DNA from: Oceanobacter kriegii DSM 6294
Lineage (GTDB): Bacteria; Pseudomonadota; Gammaproteobacteria; Pseudomonadales; Oceanobacteraceae
Reading direction: 5' to 3'
Length of the DNA stretch: 64,000 nucleotides
Assembly (NCBI RefSeq): GCF_000422845.1
Contig: NZ_KE383935.1
Location: forward strand, 1,976-65,975
This document shows, piece by piece, positions 33,018 to 40,895 of the stretch. The notes under the pieces were generated by a model. The model was not told the DNA's origin. It was given only the letters and a program-made list of their open reading frames with translations, and made no database searches. Made by a program: the position numbers and the translations under genes. Positions within the stretch are counted from its first letter, which is position 1. Every line of letters starts with the position of its first letter.

Positions 33018-33868
33018 AGGCTGGCCTCCTTCGACAAGTGGGATTGGGTTTGGCTGTTATTGTTGTTGGCCGGGCTTTTGAGGAAGCTCAGTAGCGCATC
33101 GTTCACACGCTGGGGGGATTCCATCGGCATCATATGGCGCTGGCCGGGCATCACCAGGCAGCGTCCGTCTGGCAGTTTGGCGGCCAGTTCCTGCGCCATC
33201 GCCGGGGTCGAGCCCGGGTCGAGTTCGCCGGTCATCACCAGCGTTGGGCAGCTGATGTTCTGAACCTGATCGGCAAGGTAGTTATCGCCGCCAGCGAACA
33301 GGCGATAGGCACGCAGGTAGCCGGTGGGGTTGTTGCCCAGCACCAGTTCCCGAATGCGTTCAATCTGGCCTGGGCTGGCAGCACGGTATTCCGGGCTGAA
33401 CCAGCGTTCCAGAGCGGTTTGCAAATTGGCGTTGGCACCGTCGCGGGCAACTTCTTCGGTGCGCGCCAGAATGGCATTGCGCACTGCATCCGAGCGGTTG
33501 AAGACACTGCCCAGAATCACCAGTCGGGCCAGCTTTTGTGGATAACGCAGGGCAAATACACGGGCGACCAGGCCGCCCATGGAAAAGCCGACCACATGGG
33601 CCTTGCTGATGTTCAGGTGTTGCAGCAGTTCGAACAGCTGTTCGGCATAGTCTTCCAGTGTGGCGTCGGCGCTCTGCAATGGGCTGCGACCATGACCGAG
33701 CATGTCGTAGGTGATCACGCTGTAGTGACGTTGCAGTCCCTCGCATTGGCCGCCCCAGATGCTCTGGTCCAGGCCAACACCGTGAATCAGCACCAGTGCC
33801 TCGCCCTCACCGCACATCGACCAGGCCGTGCCTGCAGGTGTGGTTCCGGTTTGTTTTGTCATGGTCAT
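33014..33868 (-). CDS. Alpha/beta hydrolase (TgnD-like role)
   Basis: 284 residues. It has the oxyanion segment LIHGVGLDQSIWGG, the nucleophile elbow GFSMGG (Ser about 95), an Asp in GELDPGS (about 224) and a His in PGQRHMMPMESP (about 248). The last 20 residues are Asn/Ser/Gln-rich. Members act as C-C or amide hydrolases; (acetamidomethylene)succinate hydrolase from vitamin B6 degradation has this fold. The expected role is amide cleavage of the opened ring product, giving succinate semialdehyde, formate and amine. Substrate is inferred from neighbours only. Confidence 0.8.
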   Translation of the reverse strand: MTMTKQTGTTPAGTAWSMCGEGEALVLIHGVGLDQSIWGGQCEGLQRHYSVITYDMLGHGRSPLQSADATLEDYAEQLFELLQHLNISKAHVVGFSMGGLVARVFALRYPQKLARLVILGSVFNRSDAVRNAILARTEEVARDGANANLQTALERWFSPEYRAASPGQIERIRELVLGNNPTGYLRAYRLFAGGDNYLADQVQNISCPTLVMTGELDPGSTPAMAQELAAKLPDGRCLVMPGQRHMMPMESPQRVNDALLSFLKSPANNNNSQTQSHLSKEASL

Positions 33869-33880
33869 CGCCTTGCCTGA

Positions 33881-34477
33881 TTACTTCGCCAGCTGGGCTT
33901 CGGCTTCCAGTTCTTTCAGATCCTGGTAGCGGTTGCCAATACGTGGGTGCAGACGGCCGCCAGTAGAAGCGCCCAGACATACCACGATTTCGTTCGCCCG
34001 TGGGGCATCTTCAATCGACATTTCCAGCGTCACGTAGTGGGAACGGAAGCCTTCGTCGTCCTTGTGCATCATCGGGATCTGGATAGAAGTGCCCGGGCCA
34101 CCACGCTTGTTGGTGAACGACAGGTAGCTCTTGGCGTTCACTGCGTTGCGGTAGTGGTTGCCAAAGCGCAGGGTGTGGATAACTGCAGAGGCGTGTTCGA
34201 TTTCGCCTTCGGCACCTACTACAGCGGCTTTGCCATAGGCTTCGATCTGGTCGTGACCGCCGATGTAGCGACCGATGTATTCCACAATGGTCTCGCCCAG
34301 CTCGGAGCAGTGGTCACGAATTTCCGGGTTCAGGTCTTCAACAAAGCCACGGCCTGCCCATGGGTTGGTGATGATGGCGGCGACGCCAACCATGGTAACC
34401 GGGGTGTCGGTGGCTTTGCCGCCTTCAATAAAGGTTTCTTCGATGGTGGTAACGATCTTGCGAATTTCAAAGGCCAT
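33881..34477 (-). CDS. PF06684-type 'amino acid synthesis' family protein, function unknown
   Basis: 198 residues from ATG 34477 (AGGA upstream; the longer frame to 34573 would run across the operator). The sequence reads MAFEIRKIVTTIEETFIEGG, with later blocks GVAAIITNPWAGRGFVEDL, HASAVIHTLRFGNHYRNAV, GGPGTSIQIPMMHK and EIVVCLGASTGGR. This matches the poorly characterised PF06684/DUF1185 family found in N-heterocycle and amine catabolic clusters. It is the first gene of the minus-strand operon and lies directly behind the shared operator, so it is probably an enzyme of the pathway, possibly a hydrolase or isomerase of the ring-opened product. Confidence 0.75.
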   Translation of the reverse strand: MAFEIRKIVTTIEETFIEGGKATDTPVTMVGVAAIITNPWAGRGFVEDLNPEIRDHCSELGETIVEYIGRYIGGHDQIEAYGKAAVVGAEGEIEHASAVIHTLRFGNHYRNAVNAKSYLSFTNKRGGPGTSIQIPMMHKDDEGFRSHYVTLEMSIEDAPRANEIVVCLGASTGGRLHPRIGNRYQDLKELEAEAQLAK

Positions 34478-34549
34478 GAGTCGTTCCTGCAGGCTGAGTG
34501 TTGAACGGTGTGCGAAGGTGTGTCCCGGATGGAGCTTATCTTTCGCTCT

Positions 34550-34571
34550 GTATTTTGGTATACCATAATAC
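34550..34571. promoter_or_regulatory. Shared operator, site 3 (catabolic operon / GlxA-like regulator)
   Basis: This copy is an almost perfect 22-base palindrome around TGGTATACCA (34556-34565), with outer GTATT and AATAC arms and one mismatch. It lies between the divergent PF06684 operon and an AraC-type regulator gene. Confidence 0.8.
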
Positions 34572-34627
34572 AAAATAAATAATCTTCAATATCAAAATAC
34601 CCGTTATCGCTGCTGGAGGTCTGTAAT

Positions 34628-35440
34628 ATGCCCCGTTATGTAACATCCCGAACCGCGGCCTGTGACTATATTGTTGTATTAAGACCCGGTTTTCGGTTGT
34701 CGGATCTGGTGCGGGTGACGGAATGGTTATCGGCACGTAAAGGAATATCCGATGCACCGGTTAATTGGACACTTTGTTCAATGGAAGGTGGTTTGGTGCG
34801 CGATAGCGACGATATGTTGATTATGGCCCCCGATACTCTCAGCCGCAGTTTGGATGAAGAGTCCCTGTTACTGGTATTAAGCGGTCAGGATGACTACCAG
34901 CGCGACTTTGAGCTGGTCAGCCTGTTGCAACAGCGGGGCAAACGGCCGCTGCTGTGGGTTGGGCCCGGTCAGTTGGTCAGCGACTATTACCTGTTTCATG
35001 AAATGGCCAGCCGGGCGCGGCTCGATGAAATCATGATCCGACTGTTTATGTCCGATCTGAGTGTTGAGCAGGGAGACTTGCTGGTGGCCCAGCTGGAAGT
35101 CGCGCCGGTGGCGCTGGGGCCTTGTGATTCCAGGGTGCAGCGGGCATTGGCGCTGATGCGTCGGGACATTGACCAGCCGCTCGACCGCGAGCTGATTTCC
35201 CGCCAGGCCTGTTTGTCGGTACGCCAGCTGGAGCGCCTGTTCCAGAAGCATTTTGAGATGACGCCGGGCAAATACTTTACCCGTATGAAGATGGATTTTG
35301 CCCGTTACTGCCTGCAAAACAGCAGTCAGAACGTCACGGATGTGGCTTACCGGTTGGGTTTCAATTCGGTGTCGCATTTCTGCAAGGTGTACAAAACCCG
35401 CTTTGGTGTGGCCCCTGGTCGCACGCCGGTGATTGTTTAA
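34628..35440 (+). CDS. AraC-family regulator with degenerate GlxA-like N-terminal domain
   Basis: 270 residues. The C-terminal helix-turn-helix pair (about 170-265) is typical (LDRELISRQACLSVRQLERLFQKHFEMTPGKYF, DVAYRLGFNSVSHFCKVYKTRFG). The N-terminal 160 residues have the alternating strands of a DJ-1/PfpI domain but lack the nucleophile Cys, and are shorter than in GlxA (about 320 residues total). It is divergent from the catabolic operon across operator site 3, so it is a candidate activator of that operon and may itself be GntR-controlled. Confidence 0.8.
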   Translation: MPRYVTSRTAACDYIVVLRPGFRLSDLVRVTEWLSARKGISDAPVNWTLCSMEGGLVRDSDDMLIMAPDTLSRSLDEESLLLVLSGQDDYQRDFELVSLLQQRGKRPLLWVGPGQLVSDYYLFHEMASRARLDEIMIRLFMSDLSVEQGDLLVAQLEVAPVALGPCDSRVQRALALMRRDIDQPLDRELISRQACLSVRQLERLFQKHFEMTPGKYFTRMKMDFARYCLQNSSQNVTDVAYRLGFNSVSHFCKVYKTRFGVAPGRTPVIV

Positions 35441-35466
35441 ATTTGATAGCGCTTGTCCTGCCCTTT

Positions 35467-35505
35467 GCCGCGATATAACACCTCTGTTTATCGCGGCCTT
35501 TTTTT
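35467..35505 (+). terminator. Terminator after the AraC regulator
   Basis: GCCGCGATA and TATCGCGGC arms around a 13-base loop, followed by seven Ts. Confidence 0.85.
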
Positions 35506-35537
35506 AAATAAATATCCGGTTTTATAAACTCCAGCAC

Positions 35538-35572
35538 AAAAAGGAAATCCGGTTGCCCGGATTTCCTTTTTT
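35538..35572. terminator. Bidirectional terminator before the monooxygenase 3' end
   Basis: AAAAGGAAATCCGG and its complement are separated by TTGC. A T run on the plus side and an A run on the minus side let it stop transcription from both directions; it mainly serves the minus-strand monooxygenase gene. Confidence 0.88.
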
Positions 35573-35593
35573 ATATATTAAAACCTGTCGGTT

Positions 35594-36631
35594 TTATTTA
35601 AATGCTGGCATTACCTTGTCGATGAATAACTGCAGCGACTTTTTCTTTTCTGCATGAGAAAGGCTGTTATCGCTCCAGAAGCTGTATTCGGTCAGGCCAG
35701 TGGATTCGTAATACTTCAAACGCTCAATCACTTCGTCTGGCATACCAATGACAACATTGCGACGCAGGACGTCCGGTTGCAGCGCTTCAAACTCATCCAG
35801 TTCGGCATCGGAAATGGGTTTGCAGAAGCCGTTTTCAGGGGTTTGGTCGTTCTTGGCCCAGCCCTGGAAGTGCGCGTACCAGTTGCGAATGCCGTCAACA
35901 CCAATGCGCCAGTCTTCTTCGGCTTCATGCACAAAGGTATGACGCAGGCACATGATTTTTGGCTTGGGCTTTTCCGGGTGCTTGGCACAGGCGGTGTAGT
36001 ACTTATCCATTAATACACCGACTTCTTCGTCGGATTTGAACAGCGGCGTCACCATCAGGTTGCAGTCGTTGGCAACGGCGTAGTCGTGGGAATCCTGTTC
36101 ACGGGCAGCCACCCAAATGCCCGGGCCACCTTGCTGTTGTGGCTTCGGCACTGAGGTAGAGGTTGGGAATTGCCAGTGTTCACCCTCGTGTGCAACGTCG
36201 CCTTGCCACAGTTTTGGCAACAGCGGGATCATTTCACGCAGATGTCCGGCGCCGTTTTTGGCCGGAATGCCACCCGCCATGCGGTCGAATTCACACTGGT
36301 AGGCACCCCGGGCAATACCGAATTCCAGTCGGCCATCAGACATGATGTCGACCAGCGCAGCTTCGCTGGCCAGCTTGATCGGGTTCCAGAAGGGGGCAAT
36401 AACGGTTCCCAGACCCAGTCGGATGGATTTGGTTAGCGGCGCCAGGTAGGCCAGAAAACTCAGTGGATTGGGGCCAATGGTGAATTCCATGGCGTGGTGT
36501 TCACCAATCCAGACGGTTTCCATGCCACCGGCTTCGGCGATTTGCACCAGCTCGGTCAGTTCGTCCAACAGCTCTTTATGGGATTTATCCTGGCTGTAGC
36601 GTTCCATTTGCAGAAACAGGGAAAACTTCAT
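35594..36631 (-). CDS. Luciferase-like FMN-dependent monooxygenase (TgnB-like oxygenase)
   Basis: 345 residues. It matches the bacterial-luciferase family: MKFSLFLQMERYSQ, WIGEHHAMEFTIGPNPLSFLAYLA, IRLGLGTVIAPFWNPIKLASEAALVDIMSDGRLEFGIARGAY, and VIGMPDEVIERLKYYE. These enzymes use reduced flavin and O2; in TgnAB and in pyridine monooxygenase they open the pyridine ring. It is transcribed alone, with its own TGGTATACCA operator about 66 bp upstream, and would be fed by the flavin reductase encoded at 30913. Substrate is inferred. Confidence 0.85.
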   Translation of the reverse strand: MKFSLFLQMERYSQDKSHKELLDELTELVQIAEAGGMETVWIGEHHAMEFTIGPNPLSFLAYLAPLTKSIRLGLGTVIAPFWNPIKLASEAALVDIMSDGRLEFGIARGAYQCEFDRMAGGIPAKNGAGHLREMIPLLPKLWQGDVAHEGEHWQFPTSTSVPKPQQQGGPGIWVAAREQDSHDYAVANDCNLMVTPLFKSDEEVGVLMDKYYTACAKHPEKPKPKIMCLRHTFVHEAEEDWRIGVDGIRNWYAHFQGWAKNDQTPENGFCKPISDAELDEFEALQPDVLRRNVVIGMPDEVIERLKYYESTGLTEYSFWSDNSLSHAEKKKSLQLFIDKVMPAFK

Positions 36632-36696
36632 CTTGCGGGTCCTTCTTGCTGTTCTGTGATTGTGACCAGACGGCTCGTCTAATCTAAGTTGTCTGA

Positions 36697-36712
36697 TGGT
36701 ATACCATAATAT
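36697..36712. promoter_or_regulatory. Shared operator, site 4 (monooxygenase)
   Basis: TGGTATACCATAATAT differs from sites 1-3 only in the last base. It is about 66 bp before the monooxygenase start. The remaining gap to dadA (36713-37096) is AT-rich near its end and holds no gene I can support. Confidence 0.8.
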
Positions 36713-37096
36713 CGTTTGCGGTCATGGGGCAGAAATACGTTTGGCCTCAATGGCCACATTGACCCTCGCAGCGGTTGAGATGCGTCAGCCTGTGAAAGGA
36801 ATCCGCTTGTGTGCGGCGGTTTTTGCGGCGGGGCATTGATTTCGCCCATTTGCCAATCTGCTTAGCGTGAATTGTGCCAATCCATGATGTTCATCAAGCT
36901 CTTGGTCGATATTGTCCATTCCTTTTTTTTGTAGAATTAATAGCTGGCTATTTTCTAAAAATAGGTATTTCCATCTGCAAAATCTTTAAATACGCAGTCT
37001 TTTCCTGCGAATGTTTATCTAGAATTTAAAAATAGACAAAGCGCAAGTAAGTGCTTGCTCACATTCAAATAATGATACTGCAGTGAGATAGAAACG

Positions 37097-38353
37097 ATGA
37101 AAATTCTGGTATTGGGTGGTGGTGTGCTGGGCGTGTCGTCTGCCTGGTATCTGGCGAAGTCTGGCCATGAAGTTACCGTGATTGAGCGTCAGACCGGTGT
37201 CGCGGACGAAACCAGCTATGGCAACGCGGGCATGCTCTCCTATGGCTATACCAACCCATGGGCAGCACCTGGTGTGCCATTCAAGGCGATGAAATGGATG
37301 ATGCAGGACCTGGCGCCCATTCTGGTCAGCTCCTCTGCCATGAACGGCCACACTGCAGGCTGGATGATGAAAATGCTGCACGAGTGCACCGGCGAGGCGT
37401 ACCGTACCAACAAGAACCGCATGCTGCGTATTTCCGAATACAGCCGTGTGTGCATGGACCGTCTGACCGCGGAAACCGCGCTGGATTTTGATCATCGTAA
37501 CCAGGGCACCATCGAGCTGTTCCGCGATCAGGAAAAGATGGACTCCATCGGTGCCGACCTGGAATCCCTGCGTGAATGTGGCGTAGAGCACGCCGTGATT
37601 GATCACGATACCTGTATCAAGCACGAGCCGGCGCTGGCCAACGTGTCCGAGAAGTTCGTCGGTGGCTTGCTGTTTCCGAAAGACGCGACTGGCGACTGTC
37701 ACAAATTCACCATCGGTCTGGCGGAAGAGTGCAAGAAGCTGGGCGTGAAGTTCGAGTTCAACACCAAGGTGATGGCGCTGGAGTCGGAAGACGACGAAAT
37801 CCAGTCGGTGATTACCTCCCGTGGCAAGCGCCGTGCTGACGCCTACGTACTGTGTCTGGGTAGCTACTCACCGATGCTGGTACGCCCGTTAGGCATCAAG
37901 TTGCCAATCTACCCGATGAAAGGCTACTCGCTGACGCTGCCGATCATCGATGCCGACAAGGCACCGCAATCCACTGTGATGGACGAAGCCTTCAAGGTGG
38001 CGGTAACGCGCTTTGATGATCGTATTCGGGTGGGCGGCACCGCTGAAATTGCCTCCTTCGACCTGAGCCTGAAACCGGAACGCCGTAAGCCGACCGAATT
38101 CGTCGTGAACGACCTGTTCCCGGGCGCTGGTGATATTGAAAATGCCGAGTTCTGGTGTGGCTTGCGGCCTATGACACCGGACTCTGTGCCGGTGATTGGC
38201 AAGTCGCCAATCAAGAAGCTGTACATGAACACCGGCCACGGCACCCTCGGCTGGACCATGTCGCAAGGCTCCGCCAAGCTGTTGGCCGACATCATCAACG
38301 AGCAGGAAACCGAAGTGTCTACCGAAGGCCTGTCGGTGGATCGTTATATCTGA
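37097..38353 (+). CDS. dadA: D-amino-acid dehydrogenase small subunit
   Basis: 418 residues. The N-terminal FAD-binding motif is VLGGGVLGVSSAWYLAKSGHEVTVIERQ. The DadA signatures ETSYGNAGMLSYGYTNPWAAPG and GLRPMTPDSVPVIGKSP are present, and the C-terminal FAD motif is TGHGTLGWTMSQGSAKLLADII. It oxidises D-amino acids (classically D-alanine) to keto acids plus ammonia at the cytoplasmic membrane. A RidA gene follows on the same strand 206 bp downstream, where it would remove the reactive imine product. No racemase gene is adjacent. Confidence 0.92.
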   Translation: MKILVLGGGVLGVSSAWYLAKSGHEVTVIERQTGVADETSYGNAGMLSYGYTNPWAAPGVPFKAMKWMMQDLAPILVSSSAMNGHTAGWMMKMLHECTGEAYRTNKNRMLRISEYSRVCMDRLTAETALDFDHRNQGTIELFRDQEKMDSIGADLESLRECGVEHAVIDHDTCIKHEPALANVSEKFVGGLLFPKDATGDCHKFTIGLAEECKKLGVKFEFNTKVMALESEDDEIQSVITSRGKRRADAYVLCLGSYSPMLVRPLGIKLPIYPMKGYSLTLPIIDADKAPQSTVMDEAFKVAVTRFDDRIRVGGTAEIASFDLSLKPERRKPTEFVVNDLFPGAGDIENAEFWCGLRPMTPDSVPVIGKSPIKKLYMNTGHGTLGWTMSQGSAKLLADIINEQETEVSTEGLSVDRYI

Positions 38354-38445
38354 TTGCAGCCCGCCGGCGTGGGGCGATACGGCGCTCCGGGGGAAGGCCT
38401 CCCCAAAGAGGCAAGTTCTTCAGATCAGATGCCTGATTAATCAAC

Positions 38446-38483
38446 AAACCGACGGCCCTGAGTATCCCCGGGGCCGCCGGTTT
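38446..38483 (+). terminator. Strong hairpin between dadA and ridA
   Basis: Arms AAACCG-x-CGGCCC and GGGCCG-x-CGGTTT pair with a 12-base loop. There is no T run, so it may attenuate rather than stop dadA transcription. Confidence 0.5.
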
Positions 38484-38559
38484 CGATATAAACTCCGAAC
38501 CCACATTGTCCAGTCGTTACCACACTGGACCACGAATGGACCTATTAACTGAGGTTATT

Positions 38560-38943
38560 ATGAGCAACAAGACCATCATCAGCACCGAAAATGCACCAGC
38601 CGCGATCGGCACTTACTCCCAGGCCGTTAAGGTTGGCGACATGGTATTCGTTTCCGGTCAGATCCCGCTGAACCCTGAAACCATGGAAATGGTTACCGAG
38701 TCTTTCGAAGCTCAGGCCGTACGCGTGTTCGAAAACCTGAAAGCCATCGCTGAAGCGTCTGGTGGTTCTCTGGCCGACGCCGCCAAGCTGACCATCCTGC
38801 TGTCTGACATGAGCTTCTTCCCACAGGTGAACGAAGTGATGGCGCGCTACTTCGACGAGCCATACCCGGCCCGTGCTGCGTTTGCTGTAAAAGCGCTGCC
38901 AAAAGATGCCGACATCGAAGTGGAAGCCGTACTGGCGCTGTAA
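38560..38943 (+). CDS. ridA: RidA enamine/imine deaminase
   Basis: 127 residues from ATG 38560, where family similarity begins (MSNKTIISTENAPAAIGTYSQAV). The signature YPARAAFAVKALPKDADIEVEAVL contains the catalytic Arg (about 106). RidA hydrolyses reactive enamines/imines such as 2-aminoacrylate and imines released by amino-acid oxidases, which suits its place behind dadA. A strong terminator follows 14 bp after the stop. Confidence 0.92.
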   Translation: MSNKTIISTENAPAAIGTYSQAVKVGDMVFVSGQIPLNPETMEMVTESFEAQAVRVFENLKAIAEASGGSLADAAKLTILLSDMSFFPQVNEVMARYFDEPYPARAAFAVKALPKDADIEVEAVLAL

Positions 38944-38957
38944 TCGCCCGTGCAGAG

Positions 38958-38992
38958 AAAACCGGACCCTGTTCGCAGGCTCCGGTTTTTTT
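38958..38992 (+). terminator. Terminator after ridA
   Basis: AAAACCGGA and TCCGGTTTT arms around a 14-base loop, then a T run. Confidence 0.85.
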
Positions 38993-39102
38993 GTTTGCCG
39001 AGGTTTTGCTGGCTGTGAGGAATGGCTGGTGATGAATAGGGGTTGATGACAAAGCCATCAAAGTAGAAAAACGCGATCACCGTCGCCTTTGGAAGCCCCA
39101 AT

Positions 39103-39118
39103 TACCCCCTGGGGGGTA
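39103..39118. promoter_or_regulatory. TACCCCC palindrome before the polyamine-type binding protein
   Basis: TACCCCCTGGGGGGTA, a 16-base near-palindrome, recurs with one change at 43921 before a PuuB-type gene. A possible operator. The rest of the gap 38993-39268 is AT-rich upstream sequence with no gene seen. Confidence 0.4.
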
Positions 39119-39268
39119 TATATCCAACGTGCTTGTAAATTAAACAATTTGTAAGTAATCAAAGCAGTGCAAACAATCATAACGGCTACCATCCGCACCG
39201 GGCCCTTACCGTGTGCCGGTCACGCCCTGTGACCATTCCAACGAGTGGCCGAGCCGGAGAACATCAAG

Positions 39269-40399
39269 ATGAACCCTTTTCGACAGCTTGCCCTGGTGGC
39301 AGGTCTGGTGGCGGCATGCGTGTTGCCGTCCCATAGCTTTGCCGAGTCCAGCAACGAACGGCCGGTATTAAAAATTCTCAACTGGGACGACTACATTGCC
39401 CCGGAAGTGATCACCGCCTACGAGCAGCAATACGGCGTGCAGGTGGAGTACAGCTACTACGCCAACCTGGACGGTTTTGTAGAGCAGTTTCTGGACCCCG
39501 AGAAGCAGTTTGACCTGATCTTCCCGCCGTCCCATGTGGTGAACAAACTGGCCGAGAAAAAGCTGATTCGTGACCTCGATAGCGAGCGTCTGCCTGAACT
39601 GGGGGCCATTCGGGCCGACATCACCAATGAATACGACATGCTCGACGAAGGCGCCCGCTCTGCCGTGCCTTATATGTGGGGCACCACAGGCCTGGGCGTC
39701 AACATCGCCAAATTGCAGGCATTGGGGCTGGGTGACTACATCGATTCCTGGGCGCTGGTGTTTGACCCGGAAGTGCGCGCCAAAGCCAAACAGTGTGGCA
39801 TTGGTCTGCTGAACGAACGTGATGAGCTGTTTGCCGGTGCCTTGGCGTATCTGGGCTATTCCGTGAACACCATGAACAAGGACGAATTGCAGCAAGCAGG
39901 GGAGCTGCTGAAAGCCACCGCCGCCGACGTGACCTACCTGCACACGGTGCAGTTTCGTCAGGACCTGACCGACAAGAAAATCTGTGTGGCCGTGGGCTAT
40001 TCCGGTGACTTGCTGGTCGCCGCCGGGGATGACCCGGAGCTGGCCTACTTTATTCCCCGCGAAGGCAACGCCCTGTGGATTGACGCCATGGCCATCCCGA
40101 CCAATTCGCCGTCACCGGATCGCGCCTACGAGTTTATGAATTACCTGATGCAGGCCGAAGTGGCGGCGGAAAACTCCAACTACCTGGAATACCCAAACCC
40201 GATGGCCAGCTCGGCGCCGTATGTCGACCCGGATATCCTCAACGACGAAACCATCTACCCGGCGCTGACGGCCCTCAACCACATGGAAGCCTTGGCGCCA
40301 CGGGATCGCAAGACCACCCGCATGATGCACAAGTTGTGGGTGGGAGCGCTGTGTAACCGCGGCGGCTGGTGCTCTGTGCCGATGATGTCGATGTTCTAG
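39269..40399 (+). CDS. Polyamine-type ABC substrate-binding protein (orphan)
   Basis: 376 residues from ATG 39269, with GGAG nine bases upstream; the GTG at 39245 is less likely. A signal peptide ends SFA (about residue 25). The mature part fits the PotD/PotF family (LKILNWDDYIAPEVITAYEQQYGVQVEY, FDLIFPPSHVVNKL, VPYMWGTTGLGVN, AVGYSGDLLVAA). No transport genes are adjacent; another binding protein of the family is encoded convergently at 40896. The acidic pocket residues suggest a cationic amine ligand, but the exact polyamine cannot be told. Confidence 0.8.
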   Translation: MNPFRQLALVAGLVAACVLPSHSFAESSNERPVLKILNWDDYIAPEVITAYEQQYGVQVEYSYYANLDGFVEQFLDPEKQFDLIFPPSHVVNKLAEKKLIRDLDSERLPELGAIRADITNEYDMLDEGARSAVPYMWGTTGLGVNIAKLQALGLGDYIDSWALVFDPEVRAKAKQCGIGLLNERDELFAGALAYLGYSVNTMNKDELQQAGELLKATAADVTYLHTVQFRQDLTDKKICVAVGYSGDLLVAAGDDPELAYFIPREGNALWIDAMAIPTNSPSPDRAYEFMNYLMQAEVAAENSNYLEYPNPMASSAPYVDPDILNDETIYPALTALNHMEALAPRDRKTTRMMHKLWVGALCNRGGWCSVPMMSMF

Positions 40400-40426
40400 G
40401 ATGTCGATGTTCCAGGTAATCTGATC

Positions 40427-40720
40427 CAGGGGCGCACTGCGCCCCGTTTCCGGGTACAAGATTCGGGAATAAATTCCCTCTTACAGGCGCTGCTACACGT
40501 GATTATCACGCTCGTTGCAGGGTGCGCATTGCGCCCCGTTCCCGGGTACAAGATTCGGGAATAAATTCCCTTCTACAGGCGCTGCTACACGTGATTATCA
40601 CGCTCGTTGCAGGGTGCGCATTGCGCCCCGTTTCAGGGTACAAGATTCGGGGATAAATTCCCTCCCATAGACGTTGCTGCACGGGATTTTCACGCTCACT
40701 GTAGGGTGCGTACCACGCAC
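40427..40720. repeat. Three tandem ~95-bp REP-like units
   Basis: Units start near 40431, 40526 and 40618. Each has a GCGCAxTGCGC palindrome, then GGGTACAAGATTCGGGAATA, AATTCCCT and GCTGCTACACGTGATTATCA segments. The first two are nearly identical; the third is diverged. They fill most of the 496-bp gap between two convergent binding-protein genes, where I see no gene. Confidence 0.8.
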
Positions 40721-40803
40721 CGATTTTGGCTGTTGATTGGTAAATAGTTCGGCCCATAGGATGGTGCGCTTGCGCCCATCACATCTGCCAATATGCCAGC
40801 CAC

Positions 40804-40827
40804 AAAAAAGCCACCCCTTGGGGTGGC
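40804..40827 (-). terminator. Terminator for the minus-strand potF-like gene
   Basis: GCCACCCC/GGGGTGGC with a 2-base loop; the adjacent A run (40804-40809) reads as Ts on the minus strand. Confidence 0.88.
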
Positions 40828-40895
40828 AACACGAGATTCCGGTGTGAATACCAGAATGCGGTGGGCGCTGCGGTTGAGCGCAGCGCCAAAGGGGA

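Noticed and set aside
40427-40720. Possible CRISPR array from regularly spaced repeats
   Set aside because: Units of about 95 bp are near-contiguous copies without unique 30-40 bp spacers and no cas genes are present.
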